From contig CP075492.1 of NCBI GenBank assembly GCA_021613535.1, forward strand, positions 19,282,001 through 19,346,000: DNA of 64,000 bases. The letters are read 5' to 3'. Both the position numbers and the translations under genes were made by a program. The notes under the pieces were generated by a model, which was given only the letters and a program-made list of their open reading frames with translations, searched no databases and had not been told where the DNA came from. The DNA comes from Adineta vaga (taxonomy: Eukaryota; Rotifera). The first letter of the stretch is position 1. Each line of letters begins with the position of its first letter. Positions 43,036 to 53,260 of this stretch are shown here, in pieces.

Positions 43036-43599
43036 ATGGCTCTTGCACCACACGTTATTGCTTACATAAATAATGCATTTCCAAATGCTGTACCTTTCCT
43101 GGAACAAATCATATCAAAATATACTCATGAATTGGTTTTAGCCAGCGCTGTTGGTCTCACAGTTGTCTGGGAAAGAATATACGATTATTTGTATGAGCAA
43201 GATCCCGAGAGAATTACTATCACATCGGCAAGTGAACCAGTTCCCGCATCAGCATTATCGACGTCTGGTTCACATAATAATATACCTAATGGATATAGTG
43301 ATAATGACAAGAAAGCGCTTGAATGGATTCTAGAAAATGCAACTAAAAATGAACCCAAAGGATCGTTACAACAATATCGCAAAAATGGTACTTATGAAGA
43401 TGCCATGAAAGACTTTGAAAAACTTTCTGGCAACACGGAACATAAGGGAAATAACGTTTGGGTAAAAAACTTACCTAACCGAAAAACTGCAATACTACGC
43501 ATAAACAGTACATATGAAGGAGCAAATGCTACATTGGAAATTCAAAAGCCAAATACGAAAGAAGTTACAATACCAATAATGAAAATTCGGTATTTGTGA
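43036..43599 (+). CDS. Orphan 187-residue protein
   Basis: A single-exon frame with good codon composition and a plausible start (TCTAATATGG context). Residues 1-50 hold a hydrophobic, amphipathic stretch (E-L-V-L-A-S-A-V-G-L-T-V-V-W). A low-complexity Ser/Pro/Asn linker follows (about 65-95). The C-terminal ~85 residues form a compact alpha/beta-like part: Y-E-D-A-M-K-D-F-E-K-L, L-P-N-R-K-T-A-I-L-R, A-T-L-E-I-Q-K-P and a final K-I-R-Y-L. That C-terminal pattern faintly resembles small bacterial secreted-effector domains, but this is weak, and I do not assign a function. It stands alone, 1.7 kb from the NAPE-PLD-type gene. Confidence 0.6.
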   Translation: MALAPHVIAYINNAFPNAVPFLEQIISKYTHELVLASAVGLTVVWERIYDYLYEQDPERITITSASEPVPASALSTSGSHNNIPNGYSDNDKKALEWILENATKNEPKGSLQQYRKNGTYEDAMKDFEKLSGNTEHKGNNVWVKNLPNRKTAILRINSTYEGANATLEIQKPNTKEVTIPIMKIRYL

Positions 43600-43693
43600 A
43601 TAAACCTGTTTTAAGATGATTCTGTCATAAAAATATAGACTTGTCAATTCGTCGTCTCTTTTTTTTCATCTATTTCTACATGTTTCATCTTAA

Positions 43694-43745
43694 ATGTGTG
43701 AGATGTGAGTGGTGAAGGAGAGAATATTTAATTACATCCTTCACT
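43694..43745. repeat. TGTGGG fold-back element 17 (degenerate)
   Basis: AATGTGTGAGATGTGAGTGG arm, loop, TACATCCTTCACTATG. About 95 bp after the orphan gene. Confidence 0.4.
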
Positions 43746-44589
43746 ATGCTGAAACGCACTTTTTCGACATAGAATTATAATTTTGATTTAAAATAAACTC
43801 AGTTAACTGCGCAGTTTTCTATACATCACAAACTTTCCAATGTTCTGTTTGCGTGGAAGTAAGTTTTCTATTTACAGATACCTTCCTTTTTTTTTGAGTA
43901 AATACTGAAATCAACTTCGTGATTGTACTATCGTATGTAACCAAACGTGACGAAGATCGAAACAAATTATTATTTATATAACAATGATGTCGACTTCTGC
44001 TGTTTCGTCTTGCATTTTCTTGCAGAAGATAACAAATTGGAATATGAAGAACATTGGAATCCAAATTGACCGGATTCCGCTCCTTCCCCCTTGAAAAAAA
44101 TGCGTAGTAGTCTAAATCTACAATAACAACAATGAATAGATTTCTATGAATAACAGCGAAACAATCGATCGAGTTCTTGTCGATTCCGAAATTCCTGGGA
44201 ATCCCGTCTGTATCGAGTGGATCTATTTATTGTAGCAGTGACGAAATTCCGGGAATTGATGGGAACTGATTTCTAGGCCGGAAGTGATTCCGCAATGTTC
44301 AACATCGCGGAATAGGAAGTATTCTCCCTTAGGAAGAAGCAGAACGAGAAAATGTAGATGTAATCTCTCTCTTAAAGAAGAGCAATGATTGTTTTTATTT
44401 TACAAAACAAACAATAAACTTGAATAATAGAAGAATTTTATTAACATTTGTACACGTTTATGTGTATTCTTTGTCTTTACCTTCTCTCCGAGAAAAAACC
44501 ATCCGTACGAGATACATGACTGATGATCGAATATGAACGAGTAAATTCAGATAACATAGCTTATGTCTGGAGATTCAATCAGACTACAA
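43746..44589. other. Gene-free stretch
   Basis: Contains several TTCCGGAATT-like short inverted repeats near 44170-44330, possibly an old MITE, but no clear boundaries. No gene seen. Confidence 0.35.
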
Positions 44590-44657
44590 TTGAGGGTGAC
44601 GGTGTGGGTGAGATTGTATGGACTGGAGTATCTCTCTTTTATTCACACCCTCAGAAC
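44590..44657. repeat. TGTGGG fold-back element 18
   Basis: TTGAGGGTGACGGTGTGGGTG arm, loop, ATTCACACCCTCAG. About 50 bp left of duplication copy B. Confidence 0.75.
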
Positions 44658-44708
44658 ATATTGAATGATGACTATCTAATCTATAGATGAAACGTGTCGT
44701 AAGGTGCT

Positions 44709-45651
44709 TTGAATGTTTTCTTGTTAAACTCATCCACATCCTCAATATAAAAATACAAATGTCTGATTTATTTTTCGAAAAGATATTCAATCACAATGGT
44801 TAATATTCACAGTGTATATTTTTGAGTATACAAACGAACGTGTTGATCGTATTTATTGCGATCATGGAGATAAAGTCGAGCCGCTTCTTTGTTACCGACC
44901 ATTGACACATCTGTATCAGGTGACGTAAGAAGTGATTGAATTGATAAAAAGGTTTTTTCGATCGTATACACTGGAGTCCATGCATCGTAGAGTATATTCA
45001 AATAAATTGCTCCATCTTCACGAATATTTGGATGAAAAATTCTTGTTAAAAATTTTATTTTGGGTGGTTTGAAAGGATACTCAGTGGCAAATTGTACATC
45101 GAGGAAATACATACCATCTTCGAAAGGACTATCAATTGGACCACGTATAGATGCTTGATAGTGGTCTGGATCGTCAGCACTTATCAGAGTTATAGAAAAT
45201 TTTGTTGTTTCAGCATTTTTTTCTAAGGAAAGGATTTGCTTGTCAAGCACTTTCTGTCTAAAAACCATTTTATCTATAGAAGAAAATACAATCGTTAATA
45301 ATCAAGCCTAATAATTCAACAACGTCACAATAATCTCTTTATATAAATTTTTATCATTTCTGCTTTCATAATATCGACTATAATATTTAAAAAAATTCAA
45401 ATTGGAATTTTCTACATTACGCACTCGTCAAAGCTTCGCAACTGCATTGCACCATCTATTCACAATATCACTCACCTATTGAATCGCACATAGCAAAAGT
45501 TATATTTACTTAGTAACATCCACGTGCATAACGTTCCTTCGTTTTTTTTGTAATGATGGTGAAATATAACAGAATTATTCTTGCGTTGATTTATATCATA
45601 TAGAAAACTTTTGCCGTTTGAGAAATTCTTTAGTTTGAACAAAATCTAGAT
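44709..45651. repeat. Direct duplication, copy B (holds E2-like gene)
   Basis: 943 bp, same orientation as copy A at 25963-26920. It covers the whole gene, its 5' region and about 100 bp of 3' flank. Differences are scattered substitutions plus a shorter CGTT tract. Confidence 0.85.
44807..45268 (-). CDS. E2-fold ubiquitin-conjugating-like protein without active cysteine, copy B
   Basis: The 153-residue paralogue of the gene at 26061. It keeps Y-P-F-K-P-P, H-P-N-I at 79-82 and the same Tyr89 in place of the catalytic Cys (codon at 45002-45004). The differences from copy A are mostly conservative (N to D, V to I, S to T, L to F), with the N terminus M-V-F-R against M-T-T-R. Both frames are open and share the Tyr, so the loss of the active Cys preceded the duplication. 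It is probably a UEV-like adaptor that binds ubiquitin or a partner E2 without catalysis. The gene carries its own 5' region within the duplicated block, so both copies could be transcribed. Confidence 0.9.
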   Translation of the reverse strand: MVFRQKVLDKQILSLEKNAETTKFSITLISADDPDHYQASIRGPIDSPFEDGMYFLDVQFATEYPFKPPKIKFLTRIFHPNIREDGAIYLNILYDAWTPVYTIEKTFLSIQSLLTSPDTDVSMVGNKEAARLYLHDRNKYDQHVRLYTQKYTL

Positions 45652-46363
45652 CATGATGGCTATTAAACATTACTTAATACTATTTTAATTCAATTGAGAT
45701 AAATTGAAAGACTCATTAAATCAGTAGCACTTCGAATTCAAATAATGTTTAGAGAATTTAGAAATTATCTTCTGTTGAATTTACTTTTTGTGTACTCAAA
45801 AAATGAGTACACTACTAAAATCGGTCAGTATGTCCGTCCGGCCGTTTATTCGATAACTCTCTAAAAATACAAGCAACTGAGCACTAGTTTTTTTGCGCAG
45901 CATTGTCTCATCAATATCTCGGTCGAGAGAAGAAGATGAGAAGGATCGGGGTGTGGGTGTGGGTGTGGGTGTGAGATGTGGATCATGCTATACTCTTAAC
46001 CCACATGCACCCGCGAGGTTTCTGAGAAAAAAGTTTTTTCTTCATTCTTTATTTTATAAAATAAAGATAAAATAACGTCCATAATTTCTCATTCAAGGAG
46101 AATAGTTATTGTTTAAGAGATAAGAATTTATCTCACACTGGTAAAATCAATAAAACGTAAAGTTAATCGAAAGACATGTATATAAATATCAACTCTTTCG
46201 ACTCTCTTTTTTTATAATCATTTTAATTCACAAAATCATAAATCAGTTGTTTCCACTTATTTTTGGTACATTTTTCTTTTTATATTCAGAAAGAAGTGAT
46301 GTAACACAATCTCGAATCATTGTAGAAATTTTTTAAATATCTCTTTAGAATCAAATAGTAAAC
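45652..46363. other. Intergenic stretch
   Basis: Has a short perfect inverted repeat near 45791-45812 (GTGTACTC/GAGTACAC), a GC-richer block (GTCAGTATGTCCGTCCGGCC) typical of dispersed repeats, and element 19. No gene. Confidence 0.4.
45945..46016. repeat. TGTGGG fold-back element 19
   Basis: Four uninterrupted GTGTGG units (GGGGTGTGGGTGTGGGTGTG and on), loop with ATACTCTTAACCC, shorter C-rich arm. The nearest approach to a pure telomere-type array in the window. Confidence 0.85.
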
Positions 46364-47256
46364 ATGGAACGTACTTTTGAATATTACGAACTCAAGAATT
46401 TTATTATTCATTTTGGAATACTTGCACTCATTCTCATAGTTATAACAATTTTATGCTTTAAATATCAAACAAAATTTTCGCATTTGACGGAACAAATTCT
46501 TAATATGCAGTATAACTTGACCGATGATAAAAAGAATTTCAAATCCATGACTTTTTATGACGACACTTATGAATTGCAGAAAACTAACCGATGTGTTTCA
46601 TTACTACTTCCCGTCTGTTTCATAATTATGATTAGTATGACAATTTCAGCAGCATTGATTACGGTAGTTAATGGTATGTTTTTAATTGTTGTTTATCTTC
46701 CTGCAAATAAAAAATGTCCAAATTATGGAGATATGGATTGTTATTCATTATCGCTCAATCATAGTTACTTTTTTTGTAACTCATCCGATATCACAATTCC
46801 TGAATCGTTTGGTAGAGTCAATTGGTTGAGAACAATTTATCGACTCTTTCAATTCTTGAACATATTGGAATATGTACAGGACTTTTTCAAGCCTTAGTAT
46901 GGATAATCAAGTTATACTTACAAATAACGTATAAGTGTCTTCAAGTCTCTGAGGAACTAACACGCAATTGTTGTGTCTGTTTAAAAGGCGCATTCGCTAC
47001 TTGTCTTCTATTCTTACCAATTCTATCTTTAATAATTCTTACTTCAGTCTTTAGAACTCGTGAAGTTGTTATTACAGGATTGACGATGGCTGTTCTGAGC
47101 TGTGCAGCGGGCATTGCGATTTCAATCGGACTTATGATGATTTTATTGCTTTGCGGTATTGGTATGGGTAATAAAATAAGTAATGCACCAGGATCTTCTA
47201 ATGGTACGACATCTTCAAATTCGAAGCAATTGCCTGTCATTAATAAGACAATTTAA
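46364..47256 (+). CDS. Four-helix membrane protein with a frameshift
   Basis: The frame from 46364 gives a short N terminus, a first helix (about residues 15-31), a charged/Asn loop, a second helix block (L-L-L-P-V-C-F-I-I-M-I-S-M-T-I-S, about 80-113) and a Cys-rich extracellular loop with N-x-S/T sites (L-N-H-S, C-N-S-S). It stops at 46897. The other frame, open from about 46810 to 47256, supplies two further helices (L-L-F-L-P-I-L-S-L-I-I-L; A-I-S-I-G-L-M-M-I-L-L) and a Ser/Asn tail. A single-base change near 46815-46825 would join them; no intron of usual size fits. The layout resembles tetraspan proteins of about 300 residues, but no family motif is clear. Pseudogene, allele or sequence error cannot be told apart. 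Confidence 0.55.
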
Positions 47257-47691
47257 TATCAATTATGAACTTATATCAGTGAAAAGACATGAACAATTTC
47301 AAATTTGATAAATTGATGCAAAATTAATAGCTTTCCTTTAAACTTGCGTTATGTTGTTTAGATGTTTTTCTTTTTCCTTCTAATGAATATCTTTTGTTTG
47401 GTATAAGTATAGAAATGTATGACTTCCCTGAAATTTTTGTTTATTAACATGATTTGAGAGTTTGGCTGTGGGTGTTCAGTCTTCATCCACATTCACACCC
47501 ACACACAGCCTACAGATGCTGCTCATTCTCGATAAAGAATCTCAATGGCATCTGAATCAACCATATATATTAAAGCAATATCACGAATCAAAAGATAAAC
47601 AACAAACATTGTAAATCAGTTTTCACAGTCTCTGAGTAACGTACTTTACTATACACACTTGCTGTGTTTTAAAGCACCTGATGTACGTATG
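47257..47691. other. Intergenic stretch
   Basis: 3' flanks of two convergent genes, with element 20; nothing else seen. Confidence 0.5.
47459..47515. repeat. TGTGGG fold-back element 20
   Basis: AGTTTGGCTGTGGGTGTTC arm, loop, CCACATTCACACCCACACAC and AGCC. A TTGGCTGTGGGTG/CACCCACACACAGCC stem. Confidence 0.7.
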
Positions 47692-48722
47692 TCATCCGAG
47701 AATCATTCGAATCAATAATTTGATTCTTTGGGCGAAGATTGAACGAAAATGTTTACTTGATAATGTGTAAATATAGAATGATTTAGCATAATTAGCGTAG
47801 AAGATAAGATTTATGATTGATTCAACGAGGATGCTCACGTGTTGATCATCATGGAGAGGTGCTGGTTTGAAAGAATAATACACATAAGGAATTAGATATG
47901 TAAAATTTAATGTTGAGGTTACTCCTACTTGAATAAGCATCATCTATAAGTATCGAAATATGACACAGAAAATTACTAAATTAACTACAAAAGAAATCTG
48001 ATTTAGATCGATCGATAACTTACTGCAATCAATTGCCTATCTGTTTTTTGCTTATTGCGTTGACGTTGATTTCCAGTGGCAGCAATCGTTTTTATCTGTC
48101 CCCTTATCAGCTTTTTTGATCGTCTAATATTCAAGAAAGTAAGAGAACCAAACACTAACATCAACAAATGTGGAATCACGCCTAGCCAAGACACCGCAAA
48201 TATACTATCAAATATTTCATAAGCACCAGGCATTTTGCGACATTTTGGTCGTACAACATACCCAACAACAACAGGTGTACATGAAATGATAGCGATGCCA
48301 ATCGCTACTATTGTCGCTCGATACGCCATCTTAATTTGACTAAATGTGCGTAAATGAACATGCATAGACGATGACATATATCGATCGATTGATGATAGTA
48401 GAACCAGGTAAATAGCAATCAAAGGAGTAGCATGAGCAACAAAGGAACGAATTTGACAAAATATCTGATTGGTGTTCCACAAAGTACTGCGAAAAAATTC
48501 GAACGAATATGCGGAAAGGAGTCCAAAAGTGATCGTGATGAACTCGAATAAAGTTGAAATGAGAAGGTAGAAGGCACATGAGTTACTCCTTAGTTGAGGC
48601 GCAGTAAATGTTATGAGATTACAGATGGAACTAATAGTACCGATGACTATGATAATCAAGGAGCCATAGTATCGAATTTCAGAAGTGAGGATTTGAGTGT
48701 GAGACAAAATCGTTGTGTTCAT
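47692..48722 (-). CDS. Rhodopsin-like receptor, peptide-receptor type, two exons
   Basis: Exon 1 runs from the Met at 48722 (M-N-T-T-I-L) to 48024. An 80-bp GT-AG intron (47944-48023) follows, and exon 2 runs to 47692. The join keeps the frame: R-Q-L-I-A|M-M-L-I-Q-V-G. The seven helices include the I-D-R-Y motif at the end of helix 3 and the family signature F-T-A-P-Q-L-R-S-N-S-C-A-F-Y after helix 1, shared with the receptors at 14083 and 16686. Those two lack this intron, so it was gained here or lost there. An upstream in-frame ATG at 48794 adds a basic leader, but the N-T-T glycosylation site near 48722 makes the latter the better start. Ligand unknown. Confidence 0.85.
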
Positions 48723-49452
48723 TTTGTTGCGAGTACGGATTCTTTTCAAAAGTTTCTCACAATGACTAATATGACTAAACTGATGCTGTGGCAACGTTGT
48801 CAGATAAGTCTACGGTGATTATATTAATACTTCAATTCTGTATGTGACAGTTTATAGATCAGATTTCTCGCTACTTTCTTTTTCTCATTTGAAAAAATAT
48901 CTATTTGCACGAAGGAAATTATAATATCGTCATGGGTGTCACTAACACTACGTGTTTCTTCTATTAAACACGTTCAAATAGTCAATAAAGCTTCTGATGA
49001 TCATTGTTTTGATTAGTGGAGTGAGTATTAAAGAAGAATTTCGACAATAAAATGTATATTAGTCAAATAAATAATGAAGGAACAGGCATTAACATGGATG
49101 TCAATGATAAACTAATCATTTCGTGCATTTATAATTCATGCAGTCGATTTTTCAGACTATCAATTATTTTTACTTGCTTTTTGGACTGCGCGTGTAATGC
49201 TTCAATAAGAAGATATTTTTACCTTTTTGAACAATTAGAATTAGACGTAATTGTGGGGATTATAAAACGTGTGCAACAGCGACAATATGGGTGTGAGTGT
49301 AAGGTACGCGTATCTTATATTTAATCTCACTGTTTCAGCCATAATCTCGAAAATGAAAAACAAGAAAGCAAAGCATACATTTGTCTAGGTGTGTCTTGTT
49401 CTGATGTACTGTAAAAAAAAGCGCAGAATAAAATACCTTTTAAAGGTTTATG

Positions 49453-49634
49453 GAAGTGCAACGTATAACAAACCCTTTTCTCCCGTTTATGATATTTGCA
49501 TAAACTGTGGAATAAACGCTTTGCAAAAGAAATATGGAAACGTTTATGAAAATCAAAAAACCTTAATAAAGGGTTTATTACAGCGTTTATATTATCATTA
49601 AACCCTTAAAGGGATTGTTATACGTTGCACTTTC
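49453..49634. mobile_element. MITE with long inverted ends
   Basis: A 182-bp unit bounded by GAAGTGCAACGTATAACAAA and its inverted partner TTGTTATACGTTGCACTTTC, about 26 bp each with one or two mismatches. The centre holds repeated GTTTAT/ATAAAC motifs that could fold further. No coding capacity and no clear target duplication. Probably a non-autonomous DNA transposon of unknown superfamily. Confidence 0.75.
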
Positions 49635-50181
49635 AAAAACCCACTAGAACCGTTTATGAATCACAATAGACCATATAGTAAAGTCTGCAAACAATCCGAT
49701 TTGAAGGGTATTTGACGAACATATACCCGATTATTTCGATTAAAAAAAACATTTATGACAGGTTTTATCATTATCATCAACTCCACAAAGGATTGATAAA
49801 ACCGTATATTATCAAGTATATTAACCATAAACATAAGGCATCAGGTAGATGAAATCGTAGAATAATGGGTATATTCAGATGAGAAGTATCTTTGAGGGTA
49901 GATGAATTTTTAGAAGAATGGATAGGTTCTTCCGAATAATACTGTGTCTAGAACTCGAATCAATCGCAGCACGGGACCGACCTCGTATTGTATCAACAAG
50001 GAGGAAAAAATAGTATTATGTGAGGTGCTCAATAAAGATGAGGAACTGTTATAAGACCTAAGAATGCTACTATCAGTGAATGATAAAACGTATTGAATAC
50101 CATGTTGTTTAGGAAGAAGAAATTCACAAAGATCGTGACGATGTATAATGAAAGACGTAGACCTCAATAGGAAAACGAGAT

Positions 50182-50245
50182 CCATCTTGAGGGTGTGGAT
50201 CTTACTGTATCTTCAGTCATACGCTCACCCACACGCTCAAGATGG
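50182..50245. repeat. TGTGGG fold-back element 21 (best ends)
   Basis: Starts CCATCTTGAGGGTGTGG and ends CCCACACGCTCAAGATGG, so both termini are intact inverted copies. It defines the family's ends. Confidence 0.9.
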
Positions 50246-51361
50246 TATAGCTTTTTGTACACGAAAGGCGATATTTTAAAAATATCTATGTTGTTAAATA
50301 ATATGTCAAAAGAGACGAAATCGGATGCGGTAGAGATCTGAAAGCATGCTGATCATTGTTTTGTACATTCGCATATTCGGTTGGTATTTCTATTTCTATA
50401 AGAAATAAAAAAATTTGTCAATTGTCACAAAAGCTAACAACGGGTGTCAATATGTTTTGTATATCTGTTTACGTAAAACAGAACAAAATGAATAAGTGCC
50501 CATCGATTTAGCCACTGCATACCTTTTCATACTTTCTTTTTAGCGTAATACACAAAGACACATTAGTCTTTCTTTAAGGCTGAAGTCAAAGAGCATAATT
50601 AAAATAACATTTCTATTCAAGATATTTCTATATGCTGATAGCAGTTTAGTCAAGACAAATATGATCAAATGTTGATTTATATCAATCAGTAGGATTTAGT
50701 ATGTACATTAATGCTATTATTCTTGATTGTTGGTTTTAAAATTGACAATGAGGTAAAACAGTATAGATTGAATCAATGAAAAGAAGAATAGTTTCCTGAG
50801 CAAAGAACTGGATTTGTATCGTTTGAATGAATTTCAATGAAATATCAAAGTTAATTTCTTCGTCTAGATCTTGAATGCTCATCAGAAAGCATTTCATTTC
50901 TTCATATACCATTGAAATTATCTTTCAAAATGATTCATAAAAGTAATATATACGAATTGCAAAACAAAAGAAGATAAGTTTCCTTCATTAATGATTATAT
51001 TTTTTTGCCGTTATAATTCTTTTATTCTTTCTTTCTTTTTGCATAAAAACGATACGATATGTGATACAATAAAATAAAAAATAAAATGTAGTTCGATTAC
51101 AAATATTCTATGCAATTTGTCTTCTCCAAAAAAAAAAGATTGCGAGTGGATGATTATAAAATATGAATAATTAGTCAAATTTCACTCGCACAGTGAACAT
51201 ACAACTTGGAAATCTTCAAAGTACATGTACTCATTTATTTGATGTTGGATTTTTCTTTTACCTTTCTTATCGTCAAGTCAGACGAATGACGTGTTGATAC
51301 AACATCACTTAAATAAGTCATCAATAAACACACGCAGTCTTCAGTTTCATTTCTCAACGAA

Positions 51362-51601
51362 ATGCGTGTCTTTGTGAAAAACCTCGACGACAACGTCTGT
51401 ACCATTGAGATCGAACAATCGGACAGTGTGAGAAGTGTTAAGAGAAAGATTGAAGAAAAGACAGGAATATCACCTTGGTTTCAGAAATTAATTCTTCAAG
51501 GTCAGCAACTTGATGAAGATAAACCAGTCAGTGACTATAATATGCAAGAAGGAAGTACAATCATCATCATTCATCGTGGTTCGTTGGAGCGTCCTTCTTA
51601 A
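51362..51601 (+). CDS. Stand-alone ubiquitin-like protein without C-terminal Gly-Gly
   Basis: A 79-residue single-exon protein covering one ubiquitin fold: M-R-V-F-V-K-N-L at the start, T-I-E-I-E, V-K-R-K-I-E-E-K-T-G-I (helix), Q-K-L-I-L-Q-G-Q-Q-L-D and Y-N-M-Q-E-G-S-T-I at the end. Length and spacing equal ubiquitin (76 residues). The usual L-R-G-G tail is replaced by H-R-G-S-L-E-R-P-S, so it cannot be conjugated as it stands unless processed, which looks unlikely. It may act as a non-covalent ubiquitin mimic. Interestingly, two E2-like proteins without active cysteine occur in the same window, but no operon-like link exists. Confidence 0.85.
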   Translation: MRVFVKNLDDNVCTIEIEQSDSVRSVKRKIEEKTGISPWFQKLILQGQQLDEDKPVSDYNMQEGSTIIIIHRGSLERPS

Positions 51602-51806
51602 TTGACAAAAAACTAAATCAAAAATCATTTTATATGCTTATTTTTTGAAAACTACTATTGTGTATATCCAAAAGTAATATCGGATGTACTTTATTTCCTT
51701 ATTATATGATACAAAATAAATTCCTTTCTTTACAGAATGCTATAGAAAATGAAGCTCTATTTTTCTATACTATTTGATCAATATTGAACTACTATCAAAA
51801 TTTTTA

Positions 51807-51885
51807 TGAGGGTGTGGGTGGGTGTGGGTGAGGGTGGGTGGGTGTTTATCATTAACTCACGCACCCACCCACACCCACCCTCATC
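51807..51885. repeat. TGTGGG fold-back element 22
   Basis: ATGAGGGTGTGGGTGGGTGT and further G-rich units, loop ATCATTAACTC, arm CACCCACCCACACCCACCCTCAT. A long stem directly before coding sequence of the KDZ-like gene. Confidence 0.9.
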
Positions 51886-51899
51886 AGAAACAAAAATTT

Positions 51900-53260
51900 G
51901 TCACATATCAATCTCTTCTTAACAATCAGTTAGTATATTTTGGTGGTAATTATGCTTATGAATACTCATTTATTAAATGGTTGTCCAATTCAATTTCGTA
52001 TCTGCATAGTGGATTCGAAAACTTCAGCAAATGCTACAATGATACTAAGAAATGGACGATAGATAATCATGACGACAATGATGGAAAGTTGTCTCCGACA
52101 CGTATCCAAGACTTCTGGTTTCTTTATAACTTTATTACTATTTCATTTTTTTATACAAATATAAAAATATTGCAAATTCCTTCCTGTTGGTGAGCATAAT
52201 ATTCTTTCATTGTATTTACGATTCATGGGAATTTCTTACAATATTTTCACAGTGATCGGCAAGAGCTAGTTCAACTGATGAATCAGCAATTTGAACCATT
52301 GAACATGCAGTTTGCAAATTTTTGGGCGTCTCATGCTCAGCATCATGCCTGTAATTCTCTATGCTCAAAAGTCTTTGTAACGGATGGCTTTCAGAAACCA
52401 AGTCGTTTCATATGTGGTAATGTCGAAATGACTGTCCACAATGAAGAACTTGGTAAGCAGTAGGAGGTTTCCAATCCTATTCAATTATATACTAACTTTT
52501 TATTAATCAAGGGGTTATTCAAGTTGGATACGGCAATCGCCCTGACTACGGAACAAAACGGAAAAACATGGAAGATTGTGGAGATGAATGTTCGAGCAGT
52601 TCAGTAGAGGGTGAGAGTCATGAGACAGAAATTTCAATATGTAAAACATGCAAGGCAAATCCAGCTGTCCACAAAGTAGAAAAAGAGCTGATAATAAATA
52701 CCGAATGTAATATAAATCGCAATCCACGATTTGTCAATGGAAAAGTCAGATCATACGGTCTTATTTATACAATGTACAACTGTGGAATTGTGGTCGATTG
52801 CTTAGAAATTAATTTATCGGAACAAGTATATATTACCTTGCTCCATTGGATAAACATGTTGAAAAAATTTGAAGATTTAACCAAAATACCATCCGTTTTC
52901 GTGTATGATAATGCTTGTAGAGTTTGGATGGATGTTAAAAATCGTCTTCACCAAACAAAAACAATTGTACCAACTCCAACGGCTCTGTTTCTCGATTCTT
53001 GTGATATGTATATCGATCGTTTACACCAGAGGACACACACTCGATCAATGTGTCGATTAGAGCGAAATATCAACTTACGTTCAGATTTGAAAAACATCCA
53101 CCCAATTATTTGTGAACAAACGAACTCATGGCTGAGACAGTATATAAACATGCTATGTAATTTCTCTAGAGAGCGATCGAAATTTTACTACTTATTTTTA
53201 TTTCATCTTTTGAATTGTAGACGCTGTAGTTTTGATCCGGAAAAAAATCCATTATTTTAA
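51900..53260 (+). CDS. KDZ-transposase-derived protein (CxC cluster type)
   Basis: Three exons splice in phase: to 52189, 52253-52452 and 52512-53260. Exon 1 has the N-terminal segment (F-E-N-F-S-K-C-Y-N-D, then R-I-Q-D-F-W-F-L-Y). Exon 2 carries F-V-T-D-G-F-Q-K-P-S-R-F-I-C. Exon 3 has G-V-I-Q-V-G-Y-G-N-R-P, C-K-T-C, V-F-V-Y-D-N-A-C, then the H-x-x-T-H and C-R-L block and the C-E-Q-T-N-S-W-L-R segment. This order is that of Kyakuja-Dileera-Zisupton (KDZ) transposases. The protein is about 410 residues from the visible start, shorter than full KDZ enzymes. The absence of stops and the two spliced introns fit a domesticated or recently active copy. The 5' end is unresolved: coding sequence runs back almost to fold-back element 22, with no ATG in between. 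Confidence 0.7.

Larger units (their letters stand above)
48795..51361. other. Long gene-free stretch
   Basis: About 2.6 kb holding a worn fold-back copy at 49286-49332, a MITE at 49453-49634, and element 21. The remaining open frames have no recognisable motifs. Confidence 0.5.

Noticed and set aside
51822-51890. Open frame running through a His/Thr/Pro-rich segment before the KDZ gene
   Set aside because: The residues are translated fold-back element; similar false extensions occur at 1182, 13039, 16375, 19828-19887, 45893, 56600 and 62291.
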